Under the pieces are notes generated by a model. It was given only the letters and a program-made list of their open reading frames with translations, had not been told where the DNA came from and did not search any database. The position numbers were made by a program, and so were the translations under genes. Shown piece after piece: positions 26,441-35,162 of a DNA stretch of 64,000 nt. Position 1 is the stretch's first letter. Every line of letters begins with the position of its first letter. This DNA is from Psychroflexus torquis ATCC 700755 (lineage in GTDB: Bacteria > Bacteroidota > Bacteroidia > Flavobacteriales > Flavobacteriaceae). The stretch spans positions 372,001-436,000 of the forward strand of contig NC_018721.1 in assembly GCF_000153485.2 (NCBI RefSeq), read 5' to 3'.

Positions 26441-26743
26441 TTAGCCTAATTGTCCTACCCAATTTCCAAATTGATGACCTGCATAGCACATAGCATATGG
26501 ATTTGGTAGAACTACTGCTCCTGATAAAACGTGTAAGAAATTTTTTGTTTTACCATCTTCTTCTAAAAGTCCAACATGCGCTAACATCTTTGGCAATGTA
26601 CGCAGTAAAGACAGATTGTTAGGGGTTTTAGCTCTTACATAAGAAAAGCGAGCTTCTTCAACCTGTCTTCTAGAATTTTCTAAAATTGAATCTGCTGGCA
26701 GCTTTTTATTGAACGTGTCTTTTATATTGAATTTTACTGCCAT
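26441..26743 (-). pseudogene. SelO (YdiU) protein adenylyltransferase, N-terminal fragment
   Basis: The first 100 residues of SelO, a pseudokinase-fold enzyme that AMPylates proteins. The start MAVKFNIKDTF and the motif YAMCYAGHQFGNWVGQLG are clear, but a stop follows immediately where homologues continue with DGRA and about 400 further residues. The nucleotide-binding and catalytic parts are therefore lost. A longer in-frame ATG at 26776 exists but gives no family-like residues. Confidence 0.8.
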
Positions 26744-26776
26744 ACTAATTTTCTCTCCTATTTGCAAAGTTAACAC

Positions 26777-26994
26777 ACAAGTCCTTTTGTACTACATTTT
26801 TATGGTATCCTAGTATTCCAATGCTTACTACTTGTTGCTATAGCTTTTATGTGTGCACAGACCGTAACTGCTTAATAATTTAAATTATATGTTACTCGAA
26901 GGTTTTTTTACCCATACCTTTAGTTTGCATAAAGACATGAAAAAACCTCCCTTTTTGTAGAACGGTTTATACCTTTTTTATGATTGAAGAAATA
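26777..26994. other. Gap with a signal-peptide-like remnant
   Basis: No intact gene. On the plus strand near 26825-26875 a short stretch reads LLLVAIAFMCAQTVTA and then a stop, which looks like the leader of a lost secreted protein. Nothing else is recognisable. Confidence 0.2.
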
Positions 26995-27655
26995 TTAATG
27001 AACAATAATTGTATCAGAATTATTATCTGGATCATTATTTACAGTTCCATCAGAACTCGCATTACCCAATAGTAAAACTCCTGCTGCGTGAGGCGCAGCC
27101 ATTGAAGTACGGTTTTGTATAACATACCCCCCGTTTTTATAAGTAGATAAAACAGAAGACACTGGATCACAATAATCTACTGGAGGATTTCCAAAGTTTG
27201 AAAAGCTTGACCAGTTATCACCCTCAGACATGGAAGAGATTGTGTAAATATTATCTCCATTAGCTCTTGCTGGTGAATTATTGTTTGCATCTCCAGAATC
27301 ATTACCAGCAGCTAATATAAAACGAACTCCGGTTTGAGCTGCTGCAGCGACAGCCGCATCTAGTAACGTATAGTTAGAAACTGCTCCCAAACTCATATTT
27401 GCGACATCTCCGTCATTTCCGTTTGCTGCCACGTAATCTACACCGGCAATAACACCAAACCAAGTTCCATCACCTTCAGAATTTAAAACCTTTACAGGTA
27501 TAACACTTACTCCTGCTGCCACTCCTATGACTCAAAATCCATTATCTAAGGCTCCAATAGTTCCCGCTACGTGAGATCCATGTCCCATAAGATCATCAAA
27601 TGACAGTCCATCTATTCCAGATGTAAAAGCATTGAAACCACTCGATGCGTCTACA
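26995..27655 (-). pseudogene. Subtilisin-like protease (S8), truncated with nonsense codon
   Basis: The C-terminal two thirds of a subtilase. The catalytic histidine lies in MGHGSHVAGTIGA, the oxyanion asparagine in FILAAGNDSGD and the catalytic serine in RTSMAAPHAAGVLLLG; the natural C-terminus DTIIVH is kept. The N-terminal part with the catalytic aspartate is lost where the right direct repeat begins. A TGA (27530-27532) stands where homologues read G in GFGVIGVAAG. Either lesion alone would inactivate the gene. Confidence 0.88.
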
Positions 27656-28169
27656 TTTAAATCTGGGTAATCTCCAAGATTTAGAATATGTTGACTTAGG
27701 AAATGTTTATATCAATTCCATAATTCTAGATAATCCCAATTTTGATTATGAAAATTTGACATTGAATTTATTTACAGACTATGATTTGACCCATAATTTT
27801 TGCATTCAAGTTAATGATCCAGTTGCAGCAAATAATAATAATCCTCCTTACGATACTTGGACAATAAATTTTAATGATTTCTATACTTCATACAGTTTCA
27901 CTTCAAATTGCACGTTAAGTACGGATGATTTTGAGAGCTTCTATTCAATTTCACTGTTTCCAAACCCAGTACAGGAACGTTTGTATTTTGAAAATCCGAA
28001 GCAGATTACAATAAACGAAGTCGAAATCTTTAATATGGAAGGTAAATTAGTAAAAACATTTTCTGAAATTAAAAATGGAATCAACTTAGTAAACTTAGGT
28101 CGAGGTGTTTATTTTGTAAAAGTGAAAAATCAAAAAACAACAGAAACGTTTAAAATTTTGAAACAATAA
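27656..28169 (+). pseudogene. T9SS protein C-terminal fragment (right repeat)
   Basis: The last 171 codons of the T9SS-secreted protein at 16948, without signal peptide. It begins at the junction with the subtilase remnant; an ATG in that remnant (27645) happens to be in frame, giving an open reading frame of 174 codons, but the product would lack export signals. One asparagine codon is missing in the AAT run compared with the full gene. Confidence 0.88.
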
Positions 28170-28247
28170 AAATCTTTAATTCAGGTTAAATAGCATGTTT
28201 TTATTCAGTAATATCCTTTTATTTATTGAATGTGTTTTGAACTCTTC

Positions 28248-28793
28248 TCAATTATCGTAAATATAGATCTCAGTAGCTCCTAAACCGTATTTTTGGTAAT
28301 CTGCATCGTAAAATTCAACCTGGTCATACCGTCTAAAAAGAGTGTGTAATTCTGCTTTTAGAACACCTTGCCCAACGCCATGAATAAAAACAATGCGTTT
28401 AATTCTCTTTTCAATAGCAAATTCGATTTTCTTTCGAGTGTGTTCTAGTTGAATATTTAGCATTTCAAAATTAGAAAGGTGTCCAGATTTGTCGACCAAG
28501 TTATGAATATGAAGATCTACTTCCATCGCTGGCTGTTGTCTTTTAGGCTTTTGAGAGGGTTGTTTGGGTTTTCGGTTGAGATCAGCATTCAGTTTTTGAA
28601 TTAAACTATCGTCTCCCATATCAATATCCAAGTCACCTTCAATCTTTATAACTAACGAAAATGGAACTTTCATTTCGAAGCCATCAGAGGTTTCAAAAGT
28701 AACTTCATGATCCTCTACTTTTATAACAATACCAGACACGTTATCGTCGAGAAGTTCTACACTATCTCCTATCCTAAAATTTCTATTGCTCAT
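28248..28793 (-). CDS. Smr-domain protein, right copy
   Basis: 181 aa, the same domain order as the left copy: KOW/SH3-like N-terminus, a basic proline/lysine linker (RKPKQPSQKPKRQQP) and a C-terminal Smr domain with EVDLHIHNL and FIHGVGQGVLKAEL. It ends at YIYDN with TGA, which I think is the ancestral end because this is where Smr domains normally stop; the left copy reads through. A handful of conservative substitutions (for example G to D, R to K) distinguish the proteins. It overlaps the small membrane gene by 11 bp. Confidence 0.88.
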   Translation of the reverse strand: MSNRNFRIGDSVELLDDNVSGIVIKVEDHEVTFETSDGFEMKVPFSLVIKIEGDLDIDMGDDSLIQKLNADLNRKPKQPSQKPKRQQPAMEVDLHIHNLVDKSGHLSNFEMLNIQLEHTRKKIEFAIEKRIKRIVFIHGVGQGVLKAELHTLFRRYDQVEFYDADYQKYGLGATEIYIYDN

Positions 28794-28992
28794 CTTCAGA
28801 AGATTCTTCGTTATCTTTAGGGTTGTCTCTTGCCCACTGCTTGGTCGAATTATATAAACCCACCATGAGAATAACCAAGCCTCCTATTTTTATAAATACA
28901 TTATCATCCGTATCGATAAGATCGAAAATAAGAAGACCAGCTCCAATAATAATAAAAGCTGTGTAAATAGCCTGCCTTTTAGTATTAATCAT
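28783..28992 (-). CDS. Small two-helix membrane protein, right copy
   Basis: 69 aa, almost identical to the left copy at 18479. Two hydrophobic helices (about 9-25 and 32-48) and an acidic tail. It lies 31 bp downstream of the GH3 gene and overlaps the Smr gene, so GH3, this protein and Smr form the ancestral operon order. Confidence 0.8.
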   Translation of the reverse strand: MINTKRQAIYTAFIIIGAGLLIFDLIDTDDNVFIKIGGLVILMVGLYNSTKQWARDNPKDNEESSEDEQ

Positions 28993-29023
28993 ATTTAAAG
29001 GTTTTTAAAAATCAAAGATAAGT

Positions 29024-30541
29024 TCAATTTCTGTTTAGAGACAACAATTCCTCTAGGTATTGCCGATCGTTGGATAATCTCGGAATTTTATGCTGGCCTC
29101 CCAATTTATTATTTTGCTTTAACCAATGCTGAAATAACTTAGGTCTAGCTTCATGAAGCGTCAATAGATCTAGAGTCATATTATTATAACGCTTAGCTTC
29201 ATAGTCACTGTTGATGTCTTGTAAATTTTGATCTAAACATCTTCTGAAATCGTTTAAGCAGCAAGGGGGCGTCCTAAATTCAATAATCCATTCATGCGCG
29301 CCTTTCTTTTTACCTTCCATAAATATAGGAGCCGCTGTATATTCAATAACCTCGCAATCAAATTCGCAAGAGGTTTTCTTAATGGCAGCTTCTGCATTTT
29401 CAATAATTAGCTCTTCACCAAAGACATTAATGTGGTGTTTAGTCCTCCCTGTGACTCTTATTCTAAATGGATCCAAACACGTAAACCGGATTGTATCTCC
29501 AATTTTATAACGCCATAATCCCGCATTGGTTGTAATCACCAATGCATAATTTTCATTCACTTCCACTTCACTCAAGGGAATTACTTTTTCATAAGGAGTG
29601 CCGTGAGTAGACATGGGGATGAATTCAAAGAAAATCCCATAATCCAACATCAAAAGCAAGTCATTGGAATCATTTAAGTCTTGAGCGGCAAAAAAACCTT
29701 CCGAAGCATTGTAGATTTCATAATACTTCATTTTAGAGCTTTTAATAAGTTTGTCATATTGATTTCTATAGGGTTCAAAACTTACACCTCCATGAAAATA
29801 AACTTCTAGATCTGGCCACACTTCATCAATAGATGATTTCCCAGTTGTTTTGAGCACATCGTTCATTAGCACTAACATCCAAGAGGGTACACCAGCAAGA
29901 CTTGTCACTCGCTCTTTTATAGTTTCGTCCACTATAGCTTGCATTTTTGTTTCCCAATCGCTCATCAAAGAAACGCCACTACCTGGAGTACTGCTGAAAC
30001 TTGCCCAAAAAGGCATATTATAAATAAGCAAAGCAGAAAGATCTCCATAGGAGGTTCCATTGCTTTGGTAAATTTCTTTACTTCCACCAAGCCTAAGGCT
30101 TTTACCTGTAAATAGTTTGGAATCGGGATTATTATTGAGATAAATACAAAGCAGGTCTTTGCTTGCGGCATAATGGCAGTCTTCGAGAGACTCTTGGCTC
30201 ACAGGTATAAATTTGCTTTTGGCACTAGTGGTCCCACTAGATTTGGCAAACATTGTAATAGGTGTAGGCCAAATAAGATTACTTTCACCACGTCTGCTAC
30301 GCTCAAAAGTAGGCTCTAAGTCTTCATAAACTTGAATAGGAAGCCTCTCTTTAAAAGTATCATAATTTTTTATGCCATGAAACCTATATTTTTTTCCAAA
30401 TTCCGTATTTTGGGCTTTATAAACCAAATCCATAAGTAATTCGTTTTGGACTTCATTAGGATGTTTTTTAAACAATTCCATATGATGAATGCGCTTCTTC
30501 AAAATCCAAGAAGCTATAGAATTTACAATCGGTATGGCCAT
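29024..30541 (-). CDS. GH3-family acyl-acid-amido synthetase homologue
   Basis: 505 aa, a bacterial member of the GH3 family of the adenylating superfamily. In plants these enzymes adenylate hormones such as auxin and join them to amino acids. The nucleotide-binding SSGTTSAKSKFIPVS lies at 101-115; WRYKIGDTIRFT and VTGRTKHHINVFGEELIIEN are the following ATP-binding motifs. No signal peptide. The bacterial substrate is not known to me; fatty or keto acids are possible. The gene is complete here, whereas only its end is present in the left repeat at 18720. Confidence 0.9.
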   Translation of the reverse strand: MAIPIVNSIASWILKKRIHHMELFKKHPNEVQNELLMDLVYKAQNTEFGKKYRFHGIKNYDTFKERLPIQVYEDLEPTFERSRRGESNLIWPTPITMFAKSSGTTSAKSKFIPVSQESLEDCHYAASKDLLCIYLNNNPDSKLFTGKSLRLGGSKEIYQSNGTSYGDLSALLIYNMPFWASFSSTPGSGVSLMSDWETKMQAIVDETIKERVTSLAGVPSWMLVLMNDVLKTTGKSSIDEVWPDLEVYFHGGVSFEPYRNQYDKLIKSSKMKYYEIYNASEGFFAAQDLNDSNDLLLMLDYGIFFEFIPMSTHGTPYEKVIPLSEVEVNENYALVITTNAGLWRYKIGDTIRFTCLDPFRIRVTGRTKHHINVFGEELIIENAEAAIKKTSCEFDCEVIEYTAAPIFMEGKKKGAHEWIIEFRTPPCCLNDFRRCLDQNLQDINSDYEAKRYNNMTLDLLTLHEARPKLFQHWLKQNNKLGGQHKIPRLSNDRQYLEELLSLNRN

Positions 30542-30612
30542 ACAATCAATATATTTAAATTCTGAATTCTTAACTTAGTTTACTGTTAACAATTCATCAA
30601 ACTTAATAAAAA

Positions 30613-31410
30613 ATGCAATATAGAGGAGTCTTAAGAAAAATGAAAACTGAGAATAATGAAGAAGTCGATTATTTTCTAGAATTTGAAAATGATATTGTTC
30701 ACATCAATCAATTACTAGATAGAGAATTAGCGATTTATTTTGTAGAATATCAGTGTTTAAACTGCGGAAAAAATAAAAAAATATTCAGACAAGGGTTTTG
30801 TTACGACTGTTTTCAAGAAATTCCTAGTGCAGGAGATTGGATTATGCGTCCAGAATTAAGCAAAGCTCATCTAGGGGAAGAGGATAGAGATTTGGACTAC
30901 GAGAAAAAAGTACAATTGAAACCTCATATTGTTTATCTAGCTAATTCCAGTAACGTAAAGGTAGGAGTAACTCGAAAAAGTCAAATTCCGACGCGTTGGA
31001 TAGATCAAGGCGCTCATAAAGCGATTGTTATCCTTGAAACTCCAAATCGATATCTAGCCGGCATAACTGAGGTAGCCCTAAAAAAACATGTCGCCGATAA
31101 AACCAATTGGCGAACCATGTTAAAAAATGAAATCGAGGACAAAAATTTAGCAGAAGAACGCGATAAGCTCAAAGAATTTATACCCGATGAAACCAAAGAG
31201 TTTTATCTTAAAGACGCACAAGAATTTTCTATGAATTTCCCCGTCATTGAATATCCAAAAAAACTAAAAAGCTTAAACTTAGAAAAGGATAACTCCTTTA
31301 AAGGAAAACTGAAAGGAATAAAAGGCCAGTATTTGATTTTTGAAAACGATGTAGTCTTCAATGTTCGGAATAGTGAAGGTTATGTTGTGGATTTTGAAAT
31401 AGTATCCTAA
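30613..31410 (+). CDS. DUF2797 protein with zinc-finger motif
   Basis: 265 aa, cytoplasmic. A four-cysteine cluster (CLNCGKNKKIFRQGFCYDC, about residues 49-67) suggests a bound zinc ion. It is followed by the conserved HIVYLANSSNVKVGVTRKSQ and TRWIDQGA, which recall a GIY-YIG-like fold. DUF2797 occurs in many bacteria and archaea with no known role. It is divergent from the GH3 gene and followed by a good terminator. Confidence 0.85.
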   Translation: MQYRGVLRKMKTENNEEVDYFLEFENDIVHINQLLDRELAIYFVEYQCLNCGKNKKIFRQGFCYDCFQEIPSAGDWIMRPELSKAHLGEEDRDLDYEKKVQLKPHIVYLANSSNVKVGVTRKSQIPTRWIDQGAHKAIVILETPNRYLAGITEVALKKHVADKTNWRTMLKNEIEDKNLAEERDKLKEFIPDETKEFYLKDAQEFSMNFPVIEYPKKLKSLNLEKDNSFKGKLKGIKGQYLIFENDVVFNVRNSEGYVVDFEIVS

Positions 31411-31418
31411 ACAAGAAT

Positions 31419-31443
31419 ACCCTGTGATTATAAATCACAGGGT
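31419..31443 (+). terminator. Terminator after DUF2797 gene
   Basis: An 11-bp perfect stem ACCCTGTGATT / AATCACAGGGT with a 3-nt loop, 8 bp after the stop codon and followed by TTTATATAT. It stands between the convergent DUF2797 and rpsU genes and may serve both. Confidence 0.75.
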
Positions 31444-31465
31444 TTATATATCCATGTAAAAAATA

Positions 31466-31660
31466 CTACATATTATCCTTCTCTCTCAGAGTTTGGATAT
31501 ATTGAGCTTTTTTCATATTTTGTCTTTTTTCAACAGATTTTTTCGTGAATTGTTTCTTATCACGTAGAGTTTGAAGAACTTTAGTATCTCTAAACTTTCG
31601 CTTAAGACGCTTTAATGCTCTTTCAATTTTCTCACCATCTTTTACTTTTACTACTAACAT
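31466..31660 (-). CDS. rpsU: 30S ribosomal protein S21
   Basis: 64 aa, very basic. The N-terminus MLVVKVKDGEKIERALKRLK and the following KRKFRDTKVLQTLRDKKQF are classic S21, a small-subunit protein involved in translation initiation; in Bacteroidota it has been linked to sequestering the anti-Shine-Dalgarno end of 16S rRNA. It is transcribed alone toward the terminator at 31419. Confidence 0.97.
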   Translation of the reverse strand: MLVVKVKDGEKIERALKRLKRKFRDTKVLQTLRDKKQFTKKSVEKRQNMKKAQYIQTLREKDNM

Positions 31661-31750
31661 ATAATGATTAATTATTTACGGTTGACATAAATTTTCGAAT
31701 TGCAAATATATATAATTCAAACTTTCCAACCTTCTATAAATTAATAATTT

Positions 31751-32482
31751 TTAATATTTAATTTGAATTTCTTTTATATCAAAAGAATCTATTCTATCCT
31801 CCTCAAATTCAACAATCAACCGACCGTAATTATCTACACCCCTAAGTAATCCTTGTATAAGACTCCCGTCTGGATATTGATACATACCAACTTTATTATA
31901 TTTGAAAAGATGAGAATAATACAACTCCAATACATCATGATAACTAAAAGTATTGAACTTTAAAGGGATGTTTTCAATTTCAAAGAGCAAATCTTTCAGG
32001 AGGATCTCCAAATCGAAAGTGCTTCGGGTTATAGATTTCAAAGAAGACGCTTTAGGCAGTCCTGGGAACTCATCTTGATTAACATTGAGACCGATACCAA
32101 TTATGCTAGCTCCAGCTCGGTTTTGGTTAAACATATTTTCTATCAATATCCCTCCTATTTTAAACTGACGTGACAGTATGTCGTTAGGCCATTTTATTGA
32201 TAACTTAGGAGTAAAATACTTTTCTAGAGTCTTTATAAGCGCTAAAGCAACCAATGCACTGAGCTTAAAAGTTTGTTTGTGTATATCCTCTAAACCAGGA
32301 AGATAGACACTGAAAGTTAAGTTCTTCCCCGCCTGACTTTGCCAAGCTGTTCCACGTTGTCCTCTACCAGAAATTTGGTTGTCTGCCACCAAACAACATG
32401 GTACTTTTATAGAATTCAATTTTACATAGTCCTTTAAATAACTATTTGTTGAACTTGTGGCATCAACTTTGACTAGTTTCAT
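31751..32482 (-). CDS. birA: Biotin-[acetyl-CoA carboxylase] ligase
   Basis: Attaches biotin to the biotin carboxyl carrier protein through biotinyl-AMP. The ATP/biotin loop GRGQRGTAWQSQAGKNLTFS and the KWPNDIL motif are clear. No N-terminal helix-turn-helix is present, so it is the monofunctional class I type without repressor activity. The start is placed at ATG 32482 (MKLVKVDATSSTNSYL, 243 aa); an in-frame ATG at 32524 adds 14 residues without family resemblance. It is divergent from rsfS. Confidence 0.93.
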   Translation of the reverse strand: MKLVKVDATSSTNSYLKDYVKLNSIKVPCCLVADNQISGRGQRGTAWQSQAGKNLTFSVYLPGLEDIHKQTFKLSALVALALIKTLEKYFTPKLSIKWPNDILSRQFKIGGILIENMFNQNRAGASIIGIGLNVNQDEFPGLPKASSLKSITRSTFDLEILLKDLLFEIENIPLKFNTFSYHDVLELYYSHLFKYNKVGMYQYPDGSLIQGLLRGVDNYGRLIVEFEEDRIDSFDIKEIQIKY

Positions 32483-32542
32483 AGAGAGCTTATATATCGA
32501 ATAATCTTTTGTTAACTGTGGCAAAAAAAGGGATTAAAAACC

Positions 32543-32550
32543 TATTTTTG
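32543..32550 (+). promoter_or_regulatory. Candidate -7 element for rsfS-ftsH
   Basis: TATTTTTG matches TAnnTTTG, 22 bases before the rsfS ATG at 32573, in the gap to the divergent birA. A TTTTG lies upstream but farther than the usual -33 spacing. Confidence 0.35.
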
Positions 32551-32572
32551 CGTTAAAAATCAAGGAATTTTA

Positions 32573-32944
32573 ATGGGTACGAAAAAAGAAAACTTAGACC
32601 AACTTATTACACATATTATACAAGGTATAGAAGAAGTTAAAGGAGATGATATACAAATTATAGATTTGAGAGAACTTGAAAATACGGTTTGTGATTATTT
32701 CATAGTTTGCTCTGGTAACTCCAACACACAAGTGAATGCTATTGAAAGTTCTGTAAGAAAAGCGGTGAGCAAAGCACTACACGACAAGCCATGGCACGTT
32801 GAAGGACTCGAAAATTCCCAGTGGGTATTGATGGATTATGTGAATGTCGTTGTTCATGTTTTCCAGAAGCAAATTAGAGAATATTACGACATAGAAAGCT
32901 TATGGGGAGATGCGAAAATAACATCTGTACAATCTAATTACTAA
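32573..32944 (+). CDS. rsfS: Ribosome silencing factor RsfS
   Basis: 123 aa. It binds ribosomal protein uL14 and keeps the ribosomal subunits apart when nutrients are scarce. The conserved DYFIVCSGNSNTQVNAI, GLENSQWVLMDYVNVVVHVF and the terminal YYDIESLWGDAK are the family signature. It is followed by ftsH after 16 bp; this rsfS-ftsH pairing is common in Bacteroidota. Confidence 0.95.
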   Translation: MGTKKENLDQLITHIIQGIEEVKGDDIQIIDLRELENTVCDYFIVCSGNSNTQVNAIESSVRKAVSKALHDKPWHVEGLENSQWVLMDYVNVVVHVFQKQIREYYDIESLWGDAKITSVQSNY

Positions 32945-32960
32945 ATAAGAGAGCGAGAAA

Positions 32961-35060
32961 ATGGCTAAAAAAGCAACACAAAAGAAATCAACAAATAAAG
33001 AATCGAAGAAACCAAAATTCAATTCATATTGGATTTATATCGGCATTATAGTCATTTTCTTGGGAGTTCAATTTTTTGGAGGAAGCGGTTTTAGTGAACC
33101 CGATAAAACTAGTTTAGCTCAATTCGAGAGTTTTCTTAGAGATGGCGATGTTGAAAAAGTAAATATTGTCAAAAATTCTAGAATTGCAGAAGTCTTTTTA
33201 ACCACAGAAGCAAAAGCTAAACCCAAACATAAAGGAACTGGTGAAGACCCAGTTTTCGCCTCTTCTGGCAATCCTGATTATAATTTTGAATTTGGTGATT
33301 TACAAAACTTTGAAAATTCCATTGAAAAAATTAAAAAGGATGAAAATATAAACACCAGTGTTTATTATGAAACACGTTCTAACTATTTCAGTGAAATCCT
33401 TATAGGTTTACTTCCTATTATTTTAATAGTCGGTATTTGGATTTTTATCATGAAACGCATGAGCAAAGGTGGCGGAGGTGGCCCTGGTGGTCAAATATTT
33501 AATATTGGTAAATCCAAGGCGAAACTTTTCGATGAAAAGAAAGATGTAAAAACATCTTTTAAGGACGTCGCTGGACTAGAAGGTGCTAAAGATGAAGTAC
33601 AAGAAATTGTAGATTTTCTAAAACACCCTGATAAATACACTAATCTTGGTGGTAAAATACCTAAAGGAGCCTTATTGGTAGGTCCTCCTGGAACTGGTAA
33701 AACACTTCTTGCTAAAGCTGTTGCAGGTGAAGCAGGTGTTCCATTTTTCTCTTTATCAGGATCAGATTTTGTCGAAATGTTCGTTGGTGTTGGAGCCTCA
33801 AGAGTAAGAGATCTTTTCAAACAAGCTAAAGAAAAATCGCCTTCTATTATTTTTATAGACGAAATCGATGCCATTGGTCGCTCTAGAGGTAAAGGAGGTA
33901 TGTCAGGTTCAAATGATGAACGTGAAAACACCTTGAATCAACTCTTAACTGAAATGGATGGGTTTGGTACCAATACAAATGTTATTGTCATTGCAGCCAC
34001 AAACCGTGCAGATGTTTTAGATAAAGCATTAATGAGAGCAGGTCGTTTTGATAGACAGATTTATGTAGACCTTCCAGATGTTAAAGAGAGAGAAGAAATA
34101 TTTGAAGTGCATTTAAAACCACTCAAAAAGGCAGAAAATGAGCTTGACACTATGTTTTTAGCAAAGCAAACTCCTGGATTTTCTGGAGCCGATATAGCTA
34201 ACTTATGTAATGAAGCCGCATTAATTGCCGCAAGAAATAACAGTAAAGCTGTTGGAAAACAAGATTTCCTTGATGCTGTAGATAGAATTGTGGGCGGACT
34301 GGAAAAGAAAAATAAAATTATGTCCAAAGATGAAAAGAAAGCCATTGCTTTTCATGAAGCTGGACATGCCACGGTAAGTTGGATGTTGGAATACGCGTCC
34401 CCTTTGGTGAAAGTTACTATTGTACCACGTGGTCGATCTCTTGGTGCAGCTTGGTATCTTCCAGAAGAAAGACAAATTGTACGTACAGAGCAAATATTGG
34501 ATGAAATGTGTGCTACAATGGGTGGTCGTGCCGCTGAAAAAGTGATTTTTAATAAAATATCGACTGGAGCTTTAAGTGATTTAGAAAAAGTGACGAAGCA
34601 GGCTAAAGCGATGGTAACTGTTTATGGTCTGAGTGAAAAGATAGGAAATTTAACCTATTACGATTCTTCAGAACAATCGGATTACAATTTCACAAAGCCT
34701 TATAGTGATAAAACTTCAGAATTAATTGATGAAGAAATTTCTAGAATTATTGAAGAACAATATCTAAGAGCAATTGGTATTTTAGAGAAACACAAAGATC
34801 AATTGACCCAACTTGCAGATTTATTATTAGAAAAAGAGGTTATATTTAAAGACGATTTAGTAAAAATCTTTGGGGAAAGACCTTTTGTCAAGCCAGAAAT
34901 GATTGATAATACCGAAAGACAAAAAAAGAAATCGGACGATAGAGAAGCAGATCAAAAGGCTTCAGAAGAAAAAGCTAAGCAAGAAAAAGAATCAGAAGAT
35001 AAAACAGACGAAGACAATAACGATGATTCTAAAAAGGATGACAAAGTGGAAAGCAATTAA
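32961..35060 (+). CDS. ftsH: ATP-dependent zinc metalloprotease FtsH
   Basis: A membrane AAA+ protease of 699 aa that removes damaged membrane proteins and regulators. Two membrane helices (about residues 22-40 and 141-160) enclose a periplasmic domain. Walker A GPPGTGKT starts at 241, Walker [12 protein letters not shown] follows, and the zinc site HEAGH is at 465-469. The C-terminal 50 residues are almost entirely K, E and D, a longer charged tail than in E. coli. It lies 16 bp after rsfS and ends at a strong terminator. Confidence 0.97.
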   Translation: MAKKATQKKSTNKESKKPKFNSYWIYIGIIVIFLGVQFFGGSGFSEPDKTSLAQFESFLRDGDVEKVNIVKNSRIAEVFLTTEAKAKPKHKGTGEDPVFASSGNPDYNFEFGDLQNFENSIEKIKKDENINTSVYYETRSNYFSEILIGLLPIILIVGIWIFIMKRMSKGGGGGPGGQIFNIGKSKAKLFDEKKDVKTSFKDVAGLEGAKDEVQEIVDFLKHPDKYTNLGGKIPKGALLVGPPGTGKTLLAKAVAGEAGVPFFSLSGSDFVEMFVGVGASRVRDLFKQAKEKSPSIIFIDEIDAIGRSRGKGGMSGSNDERENTLNQLLTEMDGFGTNTNVIVIAATNRADVLDKALMRAGRFDRQIYVDLPDVKEREEIFEVHLKPLKKAENELDTMFLAKQTPGFSGADIANLCNEAALIAARNNSKAVGKQDFLDAVDRIVGGLEKKNKIMSKDEKKAIAFHEAGHATVSWMLEYASPLVKVTIVPRGRSLGAAWYLPEERQIVRTEQILDEMCATMGGRAAEKVIFNKISTGALSDLEKVTKQAKAMVTVYGLSEKIGNLTYYDSSEQSDYNFTKPYSDKTSELIDEEISRIIEEQYLRAIGILEKHKDQLTQLADLLLEKEVIFKDDLVKIFGERPFVKPEMIDNTERQKKKSDDREADQKASEEKAKQEKESEDKTDEDNNDDSKKDDKVESN

Positions 35061-35090
35061 ATAGACACTTAAGACCCTTTATAAACTTAT

Positions 35091-35133
35091 AAAAAAAGCC
35101 TGATTTGGACTTTGTCAAAATCAGGCTTTTTTT
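35091..35133 (+). terminator. Terminator after ftsH
   Basis: A 16-bp perfect stem with GC core AGCCTGATTT / AAATCAGGCT, an 11-nt loop and a T-run, 30 bp after the ftsH stop. Confidence 0.9.
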
Positions 35134-35162
35134 ACATTAATTAAAATGTACATTTAAATAAA

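Larger units (their letters stand above)
27656..29231. repeat. Large direct repeat, right copy (1576 bp)
   Basis: The partner of 17349-18927 in the same orientation. Its left edge joins the subtilase remnant through a short shared sequence around TTTAAATCTGGGTAA, so the exact breakpoint is blurred by microhomology. Its right edge continues naturally into the complete GH3 gene. The pair encloses 18928-27655. Confidence 0.95.

Noticed and set aside
31931..32530. Search for tRNA or other structured RNA genes in intergenic gaps
   Set aside because: No cloverleaf-like sequence or conserved GTTCGANTC-type loop was found in this or other gaps.
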